NCBI GenBank assembly: GCA_011390205.1
Contig: JAABSX010000020.1
Coordinates: 1 to 62,381 of the forward strand
Source: Microscillaceae bacterium
Lineage (GTDB): Bacteria > Bacteroidota > Bacteroidia > Cytophagales > Microscillaceae
Reading direction: 5' to 3'
Length of the DNA stretch: 62,381 nt
Below, piece by piece: positions 25,650 through 34,586 of the stretch. Made by a program: the position numbers and the translations under genes. Numbering within the stretch: position 1 is the first letter of the stretch; each line of letters starts with the position of its first letter. The notes beneath the pieces are model-generated. The model saw only the letters and a list, made by a program, of their open reading frames with translations. It did not search any database and had not been told where the DNA came from.

Positions 25650-25742
25650 AAAGCCTAGTGCGAGGGTTCGATTCTCTCCATTCCGGCAAGACATTATCCT
25701 CAAAAAACGGAATGTAGCTCAGTGGCAGAGCAAGGGTTTCAG
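25650..25742 (+). tRNA. Possible circularly permuted tRNA gene (3' half before 5' half)
   Basis: The 3' half comes first: anticodon-stem strand AGCCT (25652-25656), variable loop AGTGC, T arm GAGGG-TTCGATT-CTCTC (25662-25678), 3' acceptor CATTCCG (25679-25685) and G73. After a 22-nt linker comes the 5' half: acceptor CGGAATG (25708-25714), T8, A9, D arm GCTC-AGTGGCA-GAGC (25717-25731), A26 and the stem strand AGGGT (25733-25737). The acceptor strands pair 7 of 7 and all canonical positions are occupied. The anticodon stem has one G.G mismatch. If joined in the loop the anticodon might be CAG, but the junction is not determinable. The alternative is the relic of a tandem tRNA array. Confidence 0.5.
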
Positions 25743-25793
25743 TTTATCAACTTGTCTAAACCTAAGATAGATGCATCATCTCAAAAGATGATT

Positions 25794-25877
25794 TGTCTTG
25801 TGGTGGAAATGGTAAACACGGAAGAATGATAATCTTCTTTTCATTAGGAATTACTGGTTCGAGTCCGGTCAAGACAA
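25794..25877 (+). tRNA. Class II tRNA with leucine-type body and GAT anticodon
   Basis: 84 nt. Acceptor TGTCTTG/CAAGACA pairs perfectly (7/7), A73. The D arm GTG-GAAATGGTAAA-CAC is typical of tRNA-Leu. The anticodon arm is GAAGA-ATGATAA-TCTTC, so the anticodon (25828-25830) is GAT, which reads isoleucine codons. The variable arm has 15 nt (25838-25852) with a short TTC/GAA stem. The T arm ACTGG-TTCGAGT-CCGGT has one G.T pair. Position 32 is A instead of a pyrimidine. A37 and A38 occur as in tRNA-Ile. It could be charged by LeuRS (anticodon-independent), by IleRS, or not at all. Confidence 0.7.
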
Positions 25878-25878
25878 T

Positions 25879-25914
25879 GAGCCGCTGCATAGGCTAGGCA
25901 GCGGCTCGCTTTTT
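25879..25914 (+). terminator. Terminator of the unusual tRNA locus
   Basis: GAGCCGCTGC (25879-25888) pairs perfectly with GCAGCGGCTC (25898-25907), followed by GCTTTTT. It begins two bases after the tRNA. Confidence 0.9.
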
Positions 25915-25950
25915 GAATTATCATCAAAATACTTTTAAGAATATCAAATC

Positions 25951-26793
25951 ATGGATTATTTAGAATTGAGCATCGAAATAGGAGAGGAGTATAGCGAAAT
26001 CTTAATTGCCGAGCTAGGGCAAATAGGCTTTGACTCCTTTGTAGAAAACGAAGGCATCCTTCAAGCATACATTCCAGCCCCTCTTTTTCAGTTGCAAGAG
26101 TTAGCAGCACTTCAGACCCAATACAAGGATTTGTTTGAGATAAAATATACTCAAAAAAATATCCCCGCCCAAAACTGGAATGCCGTCTGGGAGTCTGATT
26201 ATCAGCCTGTTATCATTAGAGACCAGTGTATTGTCAAAAGCACTTTTCATAAAATAGATAAAAAATATCCCTACGAAATCATCATCAATCCTAAAATGTC
26301 GTTCGGGACGGGACACCACGAGACGACCAGCCTTATGCTGGATTATCTCTTAGAGACAGAAGTCAAAGGTAAAAATGTAATAGATGCGGGCTGCGGCACA
26401 GGCATCTTGGCAATCATGGCAGAGAAAAGGGGAGCAGTTTATGTCAATGCCTTTGACATAGAAGAATGGGCAGTCTTAAATGGCATAGAAAACATAGACA
26501 CCAATGAATGCAAGCACATTGAAATAGCACAAATAACGATTGAAAAATTACCTAAAAACAAAACTTATGGAGTGATTTTAGCGAATATTAATAAAAATAC
26601 GTTACTAGAAGAAATTCCTCAATATGCTCAATACCTCGAGCAGAATGGAGAACTTTTATTAAGCGGATTTTATGAATTAGATTTAGAAGACATCAAAGCA
26701 AAGGCAAAACTTCATCAAATGGAGTTTAAAAGCCACAAAACACAAAATAACTGGGTAGCTGCAAAATTTCAAAAAGTAACAAGCACCCAGTAA
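25951..26793 (+). CDS. prmA: Ribosomal protein L11 methyltransferase
   Basis: 280 residues. The N-terminal L11-binding domain (about 1-90) is followed by the family signature NPKMSFGTGHHETTSLML (about 113-130) and the SAM motif VIDAGCGTGILAIMAEKRGA, then ILANINKNTLLEEI, where the NxxN motif replaces NPPY. It trimethylates ribosomal protein L11. The gene follows the tRNA terminator by 36 bp and has no visible partner. Confidence 0.93.
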   Translation: MDYLELSIEIGEEYSEILIAELGQIGFDSFVENEGILQAYIPAPLFQLQELAALQTQYKDLFEIKYTQKNIPAQNWNAVWESDYQPVIIRDQCIVKSTFHKIDKKYPYEIIINPKMSFGTGHHETTSLMLDYLLETEVKGKNVIDAGCGTGILAIMAEKRGAVYVNAFDIEEWAVLNGIENIDTNECKHIEIAQITIEKLPKNKTYGVILANINKNTLLEEIPQYAQYLEQNGELLLSGFYELDLEDIKAKAKLHQMEFKSHKTQNNWVAAKFQKVTSTQ

Positions 26794-26916
26794 ACAAACT
26801 GACAAGTAGTGAGGGCTTATATGTTTTGTAAAACTTTGATTATCAATATCTTACGTCTAAAAATCATGTAAACCAATTCAGATTGAATATTTAATCTCTA
26901 TCAAATAAGATTTCTT

Positions 26917-29900
26917 ATGATAAAAAAAATAACCATTCTCATTATAGTCCTTTTGTCTTGGGGCATTCATCAAGCAAAAGCACAGCGGTACAGCTTTCCT
27001 GACAGCCCTACAGAGTTTATCAACTATGTAGACGAGCAGCTTCAAAAGGCAGGAAAGCCAGATGTAAAAGAAACTTCCGAGGCATTCAAATCTCTTTGGG
27101 AAGGCAGCAAAATAAGTGCTTCCCAAAAAGACAGAATCATCAAAATATGCAAGTCACTTGCTGGTACTCGTGCGACCATTGCGGCAGAATACCACGATTT
27201 TTTTAGGGCAATCTTTAACGGGCTTCAAGAAACAAAGATAAGCAGCACACAGCTAGACAGTTTTCTGGGTGTAACCGAAGAGCTGATAGAGACCAAAGTA
27301 GCCATCAATATTAAGAAATTCTTTGAGTCAAGCCGTGCATTTTTACTCAACAAAGCATTGCATACCTCCAAATTTAACAGCCTTTACGCCCTCGGTGATT
27401 TTAGTTTTGAGTTTATCAAAGATTCTGAAGCCGCACAGAGTGAGTTTACAGTATCTACAGAAGGAGAGGTCAGCAATGAAGATTTGCCCAAAATAGAGGG
27501 TGCGGTGATTCGTTTCCGAAATACAGAAATCGTTTTTGCAACTCCTTTTGACTCCACAGGGATTCACAAAACAGAGGGTATTTTTGTGAGCAGCAGCCAT
27601 CAGTTTGTGGGCAAAGGTGGTACTTTTGATTGGCAAAGTGTAGAGATAGATCCCAGTGCCGTGTTTTGTAAGTTTTATTCTTATGCCTTTGATGTAAACA
27701 AGGCCGTGCTTAAGGTCAAAAATGCAAGGCTAAATTATACCATTATGCTCAGTAAGACCTTGCTAGGAGATTTTGAGTTTGTGAGCAAAGCCCGCAAAGG
27801 AAATAAGTTTGCAGAGTACCCTCGTTTTATATCCTATGAGTCTGATGTACTTATTAACCAATTCGGAAAAGACCTCAGCTACCAAGGAGGCTTTTGCCTA
27901 GAGGGTGTCAATATATACAGTAATTCTACCAACCCCAGCACACTCTCTATGATTCAGGGAGAAAGCGAACTAGGCACGGCATTTAGGGTTTATTCTCCTA
28001 AATTTGCCATTACGGACTCCCTCGTAACTTCTAACAATATCAAAATATCGATGTATTTAGGAGGGGAGCAAGATTCACTTTATCACTCTAATCTGCAGTT
28101 TAAATTATTCCGAAAAGACCGTGTGATTCAGATGGTTAGAGATAGAAACAGCTCCGCAGCCAATACGCCCTTCATCAATAGCTACCACCAGTTTTATATA
28201 GATGCCGATGTAATCAGGTATGATTTGGAGAAAGACAGTCTTGATATATTTATGCTTAATGGAGCTCAAGACTTACGCCCTGCCGTGTTTGAGTCTTTTG
28301 ATTTTTACAATGAGCAGCGCTTCAACCAAATGGTAGGACTATATGATTTTCACCCGATTAAGTTATTCACAAAATATGCTGAGAGTGTGGGCGCTACTAC
28401 TTTTATGGCTCAAGATATGTCCAAAGATTTCCGAAGAGACGAAAACACCATACGGGTGGTTGCCAATGATTTGCAAGCAAAGGGATATCTCTCTTACAAT
28501 GCCAATACGGGGCTTATCGTATTGGGTCCACGTATTCTACAGGCAGATGCCGCCAATTTATTCATAGATGCAGTGAACCGTACCAATGCTAAAGTGGCAC
28601 GCCGAACGGACTCTACCATTTACGATGTTTCTGACCACGACAACTTCTTAATACAGTCATTTGTGGCTGGTCAGCCCAATGCCAGCCTTACTCGGCAAGA
28701 CAACGAACTCCTTATCCGTGGCATTGAGAGCTTCCCGATGAGTGAAGCCCTTAATGTAAATATCATCCCTGACCCTACCCTCAAGCGTGTCAAAGTCTAT
28801 GGAGGACGTAACCTCTACATGGAAAAAGGAGAAATTACTGTGGGTAATTTTAGGTTTATTGGTAAAAACTTCTTTTTACTTTATGAAGGCTTTACACTAG
28901 AAATGCCCGAAATAGATAAAATCCTATTCGCCATACAAGACACGACCGAAGACGCCAGTGGACAATGGAATGAATATGGCTCAGAAATTAGCTTCGGTGC
29001 AGGCAATATGCAAATCAATGACTACCTTAATAAATCTGGACGGAAAAAAGGAAAAATCAGAGATGCAGATGATTACTATGAGTCTTTCCCCAAACTCAAT
29101 ATCCCGATGGGAGGCGAAATGTACTTTGCCACAGACTATCGCCAAGATTTCTCTTATGACAGCACAAGGGTTTACTTTAAAATAGACGAAATAGACATGG
29201 ATAGTTTGAATACAAAAATACCTGTATTCCCTGGTACTTTTGTATCTAATATTTTTCCCGAATTTCAAGAAAAACTCGTACCCAGAAGACCACCAGACCT
29301 CACCATGGGTTTCACACATATCCCTCCTGCCGCAGGTTATGATATGTATCCGACAAGCAGTGATGTCAAAGGGGCACACATTAAATTCAATAGGTCTGTC
29401 ATTATGAACCGTGATGGGCTTTTCTCAGGTGGTGAGATTAACTACCTCACCACCACACTCAATGCCCCCGAATATTTCTTTATGCCCGATTCGGTTACCT
29501 CAGATAACATTGATTTTGTAGTGAAGCCTGGTAAAAAAGGAAAGGGTGAGTTTGCAGAGGCAGTAGGCACTACAGCCCAGCTAGAATGGTATATCAATGA
29601 TGACAACATGGAGATTACCAACAGGCAAGAAATCGTCAGGCTAGAAGATGCCAAAAGCACACTTGCAGCAGGTGCTTTTGAGCAGAGATACAAAGACAAA
29701 CTATTCACCCTTTACAAAAATACAGAGCCTACCACACTAAACGGAAACCTTTATATCACAAGTGCTGGTCTGAAAGGAGAGGGAAACCTTACCCGAAAAG
29801 ACTTTTCTATCCTCTCAGTAAGTGAAGAACCTTTTGAGTTTGGTGTGAGTGATTTTTCGGGAAGCAATGTAGAGTTTAGAATCAATTCTAAAGATAGAGA

Positions 29901-31758
29901 CCCATACGAATATGACAAAGGCTATTTTTACAATGAAAACAAAGCACTTTTGCTAGGTAACTTTGTGGACTTTGAGTTTAGCCTCTCTAAGGGAAGAGCC
30001 AATATACGCCCTGACACAGAGTTTGGAGATTTTGCCTCACTTGCATTGCCCTATGCAGAGTACCGTACTTCTATCAAGGAAGCCATCTGGGATTTGAACA
30101 AAAAGAACATCTCCATGACAGGTGATTCTACCTCCTTCTTTACTTCTACTATCTTTGGCAGTGAAGATTATAATGAAGAAAACCTCATATTTAATGCCTC
30201 ATCAGCGTTTTATGACATCCCTAGCCTGAGTATGAAAGTAGAAGGTGTGCCTTTTATCAACTCTGCAGATGCCAGTATTGTGCCTAAAGATGGCGAAGTA
30301 ATTATCTTAAAAGATGCCGAAATGCAAGAACTCAATGAGTCTATCGTCTTGATTGATACCCTCAACAGATATCACAGACTTTTTGACGGACACATCCGAA
30401 TCAAATCTAGGTTTGAATTTGAGGGAGATGCCACCTATCAGTTTGTCAATGTCCAGAATGATACCTTTAATGTAAAGTTTGATAAATTTGAACTCATAGA
30501 ACCCGAAAATGTGTCCAAAGCCGAAAGAAGAAAAGGAACTGTACCTAAGTTTACCTTTGCACAGGGTACAGTTGATGAAGCAGATAACTTTTACATCACC
30601 TCTAGGGTACTTTACAAAGGAGGCATTAAAATGTATGCCAACCGAAGAGAACTATCGTTGGATGGCTTTATCAAACTTGACTTGACTACTAGGTCTGATT
30701 TTAATGAATGGATACCTTACAAAAGTGATAAAGGGGATGAAGTATTCTTAGAGCTAGATGAAAAACGGAAGGTTGGTGAGCAAACCATCGCTTCAGGGCT
30801 TCACTATGCCTCTGGAGCAGTAGATTTATATACGACCTTCTTATCACCCAAACAATCCGAGACTGACCAAGATATATTCCTTGCCAGTGGTGTGCTAGAT
30901 TATAACCCAAGCATTAACGAGTTTAAGGTTTCTCCGCAGGCCCGAAGAGATGGCAAAAGCTACACAGGAAACCAACTCATTTTTGATGATTCTCAAGCAT
31001 CTATTTTTGTGGAAGGCAGATTTAACTTGGTGGATGTAGCACTTTCCTCCATCGTCAAGACTTCTGGCTCAGGGCGAATTAGCATCAAAGACAAAACGTA
31101 TAAGTTTGACTTAATGATGCCACTTAATTTGCCCATCGAGTATAAGGCTGTATCACTGATACAGGCGGCTATGATAGGCGAAAAACCCGAAAACCCTGTT
31201 ACGCTTGTAAAAGGAGACCCTCTCGTTACTAAAATAGCCGAAATCACTGGGGACAAAGATTTTAGGAAATTTGAGGAAAGCCTCGGTATCAGGCCTATCC
31301 CTATTCCAGAGATTTCCAAAGACCTTAAAGTGCCTTTTGTGTTCTCAAAAGTAAATCTTAATTGGTCAGATGAATACAAAACATATTATAGTGAAGGTCC
31401 CCTTAAGCTTCTGAGTATCTTTGAGAAAGTCATTGACCAAGATGTAACAGGCTTTATTGAGATTCGTAAAAGTTCAGACGGTGATATTCTGACAGTCTAT
31501 CTACAGCCTGACCCTGATATATGGTATTATTTTGAAACCAGTAATACAGGTATATTCTCTACACTCTCTTCGGATGATGCCTTCAATGATATGGCAACAG
31601 GGAAAAAAGCAGAGCTGGCAGGAATAGATAAGAAGGAAGCTTTTGTTAATAAATTCAGGGCAATCTATGGAGCAGCAGAACTGCCCAAGAAAAAAGTAGA
31701 AGAAAACCCCGAAGAACAAGAACCCGAAGAAAAAGAAAAGAAGGATGATGGATTCTAA
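26917..31758 (+). CDS. Very large exported protein of unknown function
   Basis: 1613 residues with a clear signal peptide (MIKKITILIIVLLSWGIHQ, cleavage after AKA). A helical N-terminal part (about 25-170) precedes a very long beta-rich region without obvious short repeats. Phrases such as NFVDFEFSLSKGRANI and DGHIRIKSRFEFEG suggest stacked beta-strands, as in AsmA/TamB- or LptA-like bridging proteins; this is only an impression. The last ~30 residues are a low-complexity Glu/Lys tail (PEEQEPEEKEKK). There are no membrane helices or C-terminal sorting domain. I do not recognise the family. It is monocistronic and the largest gene in the window. Confidence 0.75.
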   Translation: MIKKITILIIVLLSWGIHQAKAQRYSFPDSPTEFINYVDEQLQKAGKPDVKETSEAFKSLWEGSKISASQKDRIIKICKSLAGTRATIAAEYHDFFRAIFNGLQETKISSTQLDSFLGVTEELIETKVAINIKKFFESSRAFLLNKALHTSKFNSLYALGDFSFEFIKDSEAAQSEFTVSTEGEVSNEDLPKIEGAVIRFRNTEIVFATPFDSTGIHKTEGIFVSSSHQFVGKGGTFDWQSVEIDPSAVFCKFYSYAFDVNKAVLKVKNARLNYTIMLSKTLLGDFEFVSKARKGNKFAEYPRFISYESDVLINQFGKDLSYQGGFCLEGVNIYSNSTNPSTLSMIQGESELGTAFRVYSPKFAITDSLVTSNNIKISMYLGGEQDSLYHSNLQFKLFRKDRVIQMVRDRNSSAANTPFINSYHQFYIDADVIRYDLEKDSLDIFMLNGAQDLRPAVFESFDFYNEQRFNQMVGLYDFHPIKLFTKYAESVGATTFMAQDMSKDFRRDENTIRVVANDLQAKGYLSYNANTGLIVLGPRILQADAANLFIDAVNRTNAKVARRTDSTIYDVSDHDNFLIQSFVAGQPNASLTRQDNELLIRGIESFPMSEALNVNIIPDPTLKRVKVYGGRNLYMEKGEITVGNFRFIGKNFFLLYEGFTLEMPEIDKILFAIQDTTEDASGQWNEYGSEISFGAGNMQINDYLNKSGRKKGKIRDADDYYESFPKLNIPMGGEMYFATDYRQDFSYDSTRVYFKIDEIDMDSLNTKIPVFPGTFVSNIFPEFQEKLVPRRPPDLTMGFTHIPPAAGYDMYPTSSDVKGAHIKFNRSVIMNRDGLFSGGEINYLTTTLNAPEYFFMPDSVTSDNIDFVVKPGKKGKGEFAEAVGTTAQLEWYINDDNMEITNRQEIVRLEDAKSTLAAGAFEQRYKDKLFTLYKNTEPTTLNGNLYITSAGLKGEGNLTRKDFSILSVSEEPFEFGVSDFSGSNVEFRINSKDRDPYEYDKGYFYNENKALLLGNFVDFEFSLSKGRANIRPDTEFGDFASLALPYAEYRTSIKEAIWDLNKKNISMTGDSTSFFTSTIFGSEDYNEENLIFNASSAFYDIPSLSMKVEGVPFINSADASIVPKDGEVIILKDAEMQELNESIVLIDTLNRYHRLFDGHIRIKSRFEFEGDATYQFVNVQNDTFNVKFDKFELIEPENVSKAERRKGTVPKFTFAQGTVDEADNFYITSRVLYKGGIKMYANRRELSLDGFIKLDLTTRSDFNEWIPYKSDKGDEVFLELDEKRKVGEQTIASGLHYASGAVDLYTTFLSPKQSETDQDIFLASGVLDYNPSINEFKVSPQARRDGKSYTGNQLIFDDSQASIFVEGRFNLVDVALSSIVKTSGSGRISIKDKTYKFDLMMPLNLPIEYKAVSLIQAAMIGEKPENPVTLVKGDPLVTKIAEITGDKDFRKFEESLGIRPIPIPEISKDLKVPFVFSKVNLNWSDEYKTYYSEGPLKLLSIFEKVIDQDVTGFIEIRKSSDGDILTVYLQPDPDIWYYFETSNTGIFSTLSSDDAFNDMATGKKAELAGIDKKEAFVNKFRAIYGAAELPKKKVEENPEEQEPEEKEKKDDGF

Positions 31759-31902
31759 GTAATTGCGAAGTATTCATCTATCTCCGTAGTTTGTGTCTCA
31801 CAAACTACACGAATCAATACCTCTAGGCAGTTACAAAAAAATCATGAAAGAAGGATACAGTACCTACCAATGGACTTATTCTTCTTTTTTCTACGTTATA
31901 TA

Positions 31903-31934
31903 TTTGAATTATCCTAAAAACCTGCTTACTTTTG
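31903..31934 (+). promoter_or_regulatory. Promoter of plsY
   Basis: TTTG (31903-31906), a 20-bp spacer and TACTTTTG (31927-31934). The start of transcription would lie about 15 bp before the ATG, giving a very short leader. Confidence 0.65.
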
Positions 31935-31955
31935 TATGTAAACCAATGAATAATT

Positions 31956-32648
31956 ATGCTTGCTTCATTTTTAGAACACGTCAATACTGATTTATACTTT
32001 ATCCTTACTGCTGGGCTTTTTGCTTATCTTCTTGGGTCTATCCCTACTGCAATATGGGTAGGGAAATATCACTATGGGATAGACATCCGAAAACACGGAA
32101 GTGGCAACTCTGGTGCAACCAACACTTTCAGGGTTTTGGGCAAGAAGGCTGGCATATTCGTGATGGCAATAGATATCTTCAAGGGCTGGCTTGCTACCTC
32201 TCTGGCTGTAGTGTTGGTCAGTTTTGACATCGTATCTTATGACGAATTTATACTCTATAAAATTGTTTTTTATAAGCTTATCTTCGGCTCACTTGCCGTG
32301 CTAGGGCATATTTTTCCCATCTATGCCAATTTTAAAGGTGGAAAAGGCGTAGCTACTCTCTTAGGCATGATGCTCGCAGTAGATGCACAAATTACATTGA
32401 TAAGTGTAGGTATTTTTGTCATTGTGCTTTTACTATCTAGATATGTGTCATTAGGTTCTTTGATAGCTACTTTGTCTTTTCCTTTGCTTCTGTTTATCCC
32501 AAAATTCCATCCAGAAGATCCAGTAGTGATTGTTTTTGGTTTTCTGATGTTTACCATAGTAGTGCTTACACATCAAAAAAACATAGTCAAACTCATTCAA
32601 GGAGAAGAAAGCCGAGCCAATATTCGCTTCAAAAAAAAATCATCTTAA
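31956..32648 (+). CDS. plsY: Acyl-phosphate:glycerol-3-phosphate acyltransferase
   Basis: 230 residues, an integral membrane protein with about five to seven helices. The three PlsY motifs are present: GSIPTAIWVGKY with RKHGSGNSGATNTFRV, FKGGKGVAT and VVLTHQKNIVKLIQGEES. It transfers an acyl group from acyl-phosphate to glycerol-3-phosphate, the first step of phospholipid synthesis with PlsX. plsX is not in the window. The second acylation could be done by the PlsC homologue at 53110-53856. Confidence 0.93.
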   Translation: MLASFLEHVNTDLYFILTAGLFAYLLGSIPTAIWVGKYHYGIDIRKHGSGNSGATNTFRVLGKKAGIFVMAIDIFKGWLATSLAVVLVSFDIVSYDEFILYKIVFYKLIFGSLAVLGHIFPIYANFKGGKGVATLLGMMLAVDAQITLISVGIFVIVLLLSRYVSLGSLIATLSFPLLLFIPKFHPEDPVVIVFGFLMFTIVVLTHQKNIVKLIQGEESRANIRFKKKSS

Positions 32649-32666
32649 AGAATAACCAAGTGATTA

Positions 32667-32698
32667 CCGACTTACATTATTGCTTTAATGTAAGTTGG
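32667..32698. other. Perfect 13-bp hairpin after plsY
   Basis: CCGACTTACATTA (32667-32679) pairs with TAATGTAAGTTGG (32686-32698) with one G.T pair. No T run follows, so it is either a poor terminator or an mRNA-stabilising hairpin. Confidence 0.5.
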
Positions 32699-32849
32699 TG
32701 ATGATTTGTTTATCGGTTCTTAACCTCAAACTATTCATTTACTGAACCTACTTCTTTCTTATTTTTGATTTGCTTGAATAGCATTATCCCAATACAATCT
32801 ACGAAGAAAATAATTTCATCATTTCAGGTGCTGATTTTAGTTTATTATG

Positions 32850-32857
32850 TACTTTTG
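32850..32857 (+). promoter_or_regulatory. -7 element TACTTTTG for the M20 peptidase
   Basis: A perfect TAnnTTTG box 84 bp before the ATG at 32942. The upstream -33 region is only T-rich. Confidence 0.4.
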
Positions 32858-32941
32858 TAACAAAATGCTATTTAAAGCTAAATTTTATACCTAAATACTG
32901 GCTTCACAGCGTCTAAAGCCAAACCCTTTACTCCATTACTT

Positions 32942-34306
32942 ATGAACCAATACATTCAAACACACAAAGACCGATTTTTATCAGAATTATCTGAACTTCT
33001 TAGAATTCCTTCGGTCAGTGCAGACCCTAAATGTGCCAATGATGTGCGTCGAGCAGCTTTATTTGTCAAAAAAGAGCTAGAAAAAGCAGGTGCTGATTTT
33101 GCAGAGATTATAGAGACGGAGGGATACCCCATAGTCTATGCCGAGAAAATGATTGACCCTAGCCTTCCTACAGTGCTGGTCTATGGGCATTATGATGTAC
33201 AGCCTCCTGACCCGCTAGACTTATGGCACTCACCTCCCTTTGAACCTGTAGTAAAAGATGGTAAAATCTATGCACGTGGGGCTTGTGATGACAAAGGGCA
33301 AATGTATATGCACGTCAAAGCCCTAGAAACACTTGTTTCTTCTGGCACTGTGCCTTGCAATATCAAAATGATGATAGAAGGGGAGGAGGAAGTAGGCTCT
33401 GACAATTTAGAATATTTTGTCAAAAAATACAGAGATCGCTTGGCAGCAGATGTAATTCTTATCTCAGATACCAGTATTTTTTCCAATGAAGTGCCTTCTA
33501 TCACTACAGGTTTGCGTGGATTGAGTTACCTTGAGGTGGAGGTTACAGGGCCTGACCGTGATTTGCACTCAGGCGTATATGGAGGCGGAGTAGGCAACCC
33601 TATCAATGTATTGTGTGATATGATTCACTCTCTTTTGGATGAAAATAACCGAATCACTGTGCCAGGGTTTTATGACGATGTGCAAGAACTGACCCCCGAA
33701 GAGCGTACAGAAATGGCAAAAATCCCTTTTGATGAGATTCATTATATGCAAAAACTGGGTGTAGAAGGTCTCAAAGGTGAAAAAGGATATACTACCTTAG
33801 AGCGTGTTTCTATCCGCCCTACTTTAGATGTAAACGGAATCTGGGGAGGCTACACAGGCGAGGGTGCAAAGACAGTGCTGCCTTCTAAGGCTTTTGCCAA
33901 GATTAGTATGCGTCTTGTACCGAACCAATCTTCTAAAAAAATCACAGAACTTTTCAAAAAATATTTTGAGTCTATCGCACCCAAAAGTGTCAAAGTAGAA
34001 GTACGCCCTCACCACGGAGGCGAGCCTGCCGTTACGCCCATAGATTCTGTTGCTTTTCAGGCAGCAAGCCGTGCTTTTGAGACTGCTTGGGGCAAAAAAC
34101 CAATTCCTAAGCGTGAAGGGGGCAGTATTCCGATTGTAGCTCTTTTTGAAAAAGAACTGGGTCTGAAAAGCGTATTGATGGGCTTCGGCTTAGATTCTGA
34201 CAACATTCACTCGCCCAATGAGCATTATGGATTGATGAATTTTTATAAAGGTATAGAGACGATTACGCTCTTTCATCAGTACTTTGCCGAGATGATGAGG
34301 AAATAA
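32942..34306 (+). CDS. M20-family metallodipeptidase
   Basis: 454 residues. Di-zinc ligands and catalytic residues are visible: YGHYDVQP (His plus catalytic Asp), GACDDKGQMYMH (bridging Asp), IEGEEEVGSDN (catalytic Glu and ligand Glu), and the C-terminal His of DNIHSPNEHYG. The lid or dimerisation domain occupies about 190-345. The sequence best fits the cytosolic dipeptidase branch (CNDP-like) that degrades short peptides. It has no signal peptide. It is monocistronic with a terminator after it. Confidence 0.92.
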   Translation: MNQYIQTHKDRFLSELSELLRIPSVSADPKCANDVRRAALFVKKELEKAGADFAEIIETEGYPIVYAEKMIDPSLPTVLVYGHYDVQPPDPLDLWHSPPFEPVVKDGKIYARGACDDKGQMYMHVKALETLVSSGTVPCNIKMMIEGEEEVGSDNLEYFVKKYRDRLAADVILISDTSIFSNEVPSITTGLRGLSYLEVEVTGPDRDLHSGVYGGGVGNPINVLCDMIHSLLDENNRITVPGFYDDVQELTPEERTEMAKIPFDEIHYMQKLGVEGLKGEKGYTTLERVSIRPTLDVNGIWGGYTGEGAKTVLPSKAFAKISMRLVPNQSSKKITELFKKYFESIAPKSVKVEVRPHHGGEPAVTPIDSVAFQAASRAFETAWGKKPIPKREGGSIPIVALFEKELGLKSVLMGFGLDSDNIHSPNEHYGLMNFYKGIETITLFHQYFAEMMRK

Positions 34307-34345
34307 TAGCATCATTTTATACAAAATCTAGCATTGATGCTCTTC

Positions 34346-34380
34346 ACACTTTCCAAGTGCCAACGCTTGGAAAGTGTTTC
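34346..34380 (+). terminator. Terminator after the M20 peptidase
   Basis: ACACTTTCCAAG (34346-34357) pairs perfectly with CTTGGAAAGTGT (34365/6-34376), followed by TTCTGTTT. The rest of the gap to 34586 shows nothing specific. Confidence 0.65.
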
Positions 34381-34586
34381 TGTTTAGTAGCTTGTCTTTT
34401 ATTTTTAACACTTTCAAGGTCTGCTCAGCATTGCTCACTGAGTTTTTTGGATTCAGTAAGCTACTAAAATGAATTTACATTCTTTTTTAGTGCAATTCAA
34501 GTGTATATTTATTTCATCCAAAAGCAATTTTTTGGATTTGCTGTGAGTTAATCATACGATTATTCAGCACCAAAAACACCTATAAT

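Noticed and set aside
25482-25703. 73-codon minus-strand open frame over the tRNA region
   Set aside because: It covers tRNA arms and hairpins, and its composition (repeated Leu/Arg/Asn) looks non-coding.
25640-25800. Group I or group II intron, or permuted tmRNA, as explanation for the permuted tRNA
   Set aside because: No group I P7-like core or group II domain V is visible. The D arm GCTC-AGTGGCA-GAGC is that of a real tRNA, which tmRNA lacks, and there is no tag reading frame.
31793-31990. 65-codon open frame before plsY
   Set aside because: It spans the plsY promoter and overlaps the plsY start; no features of a real protein.
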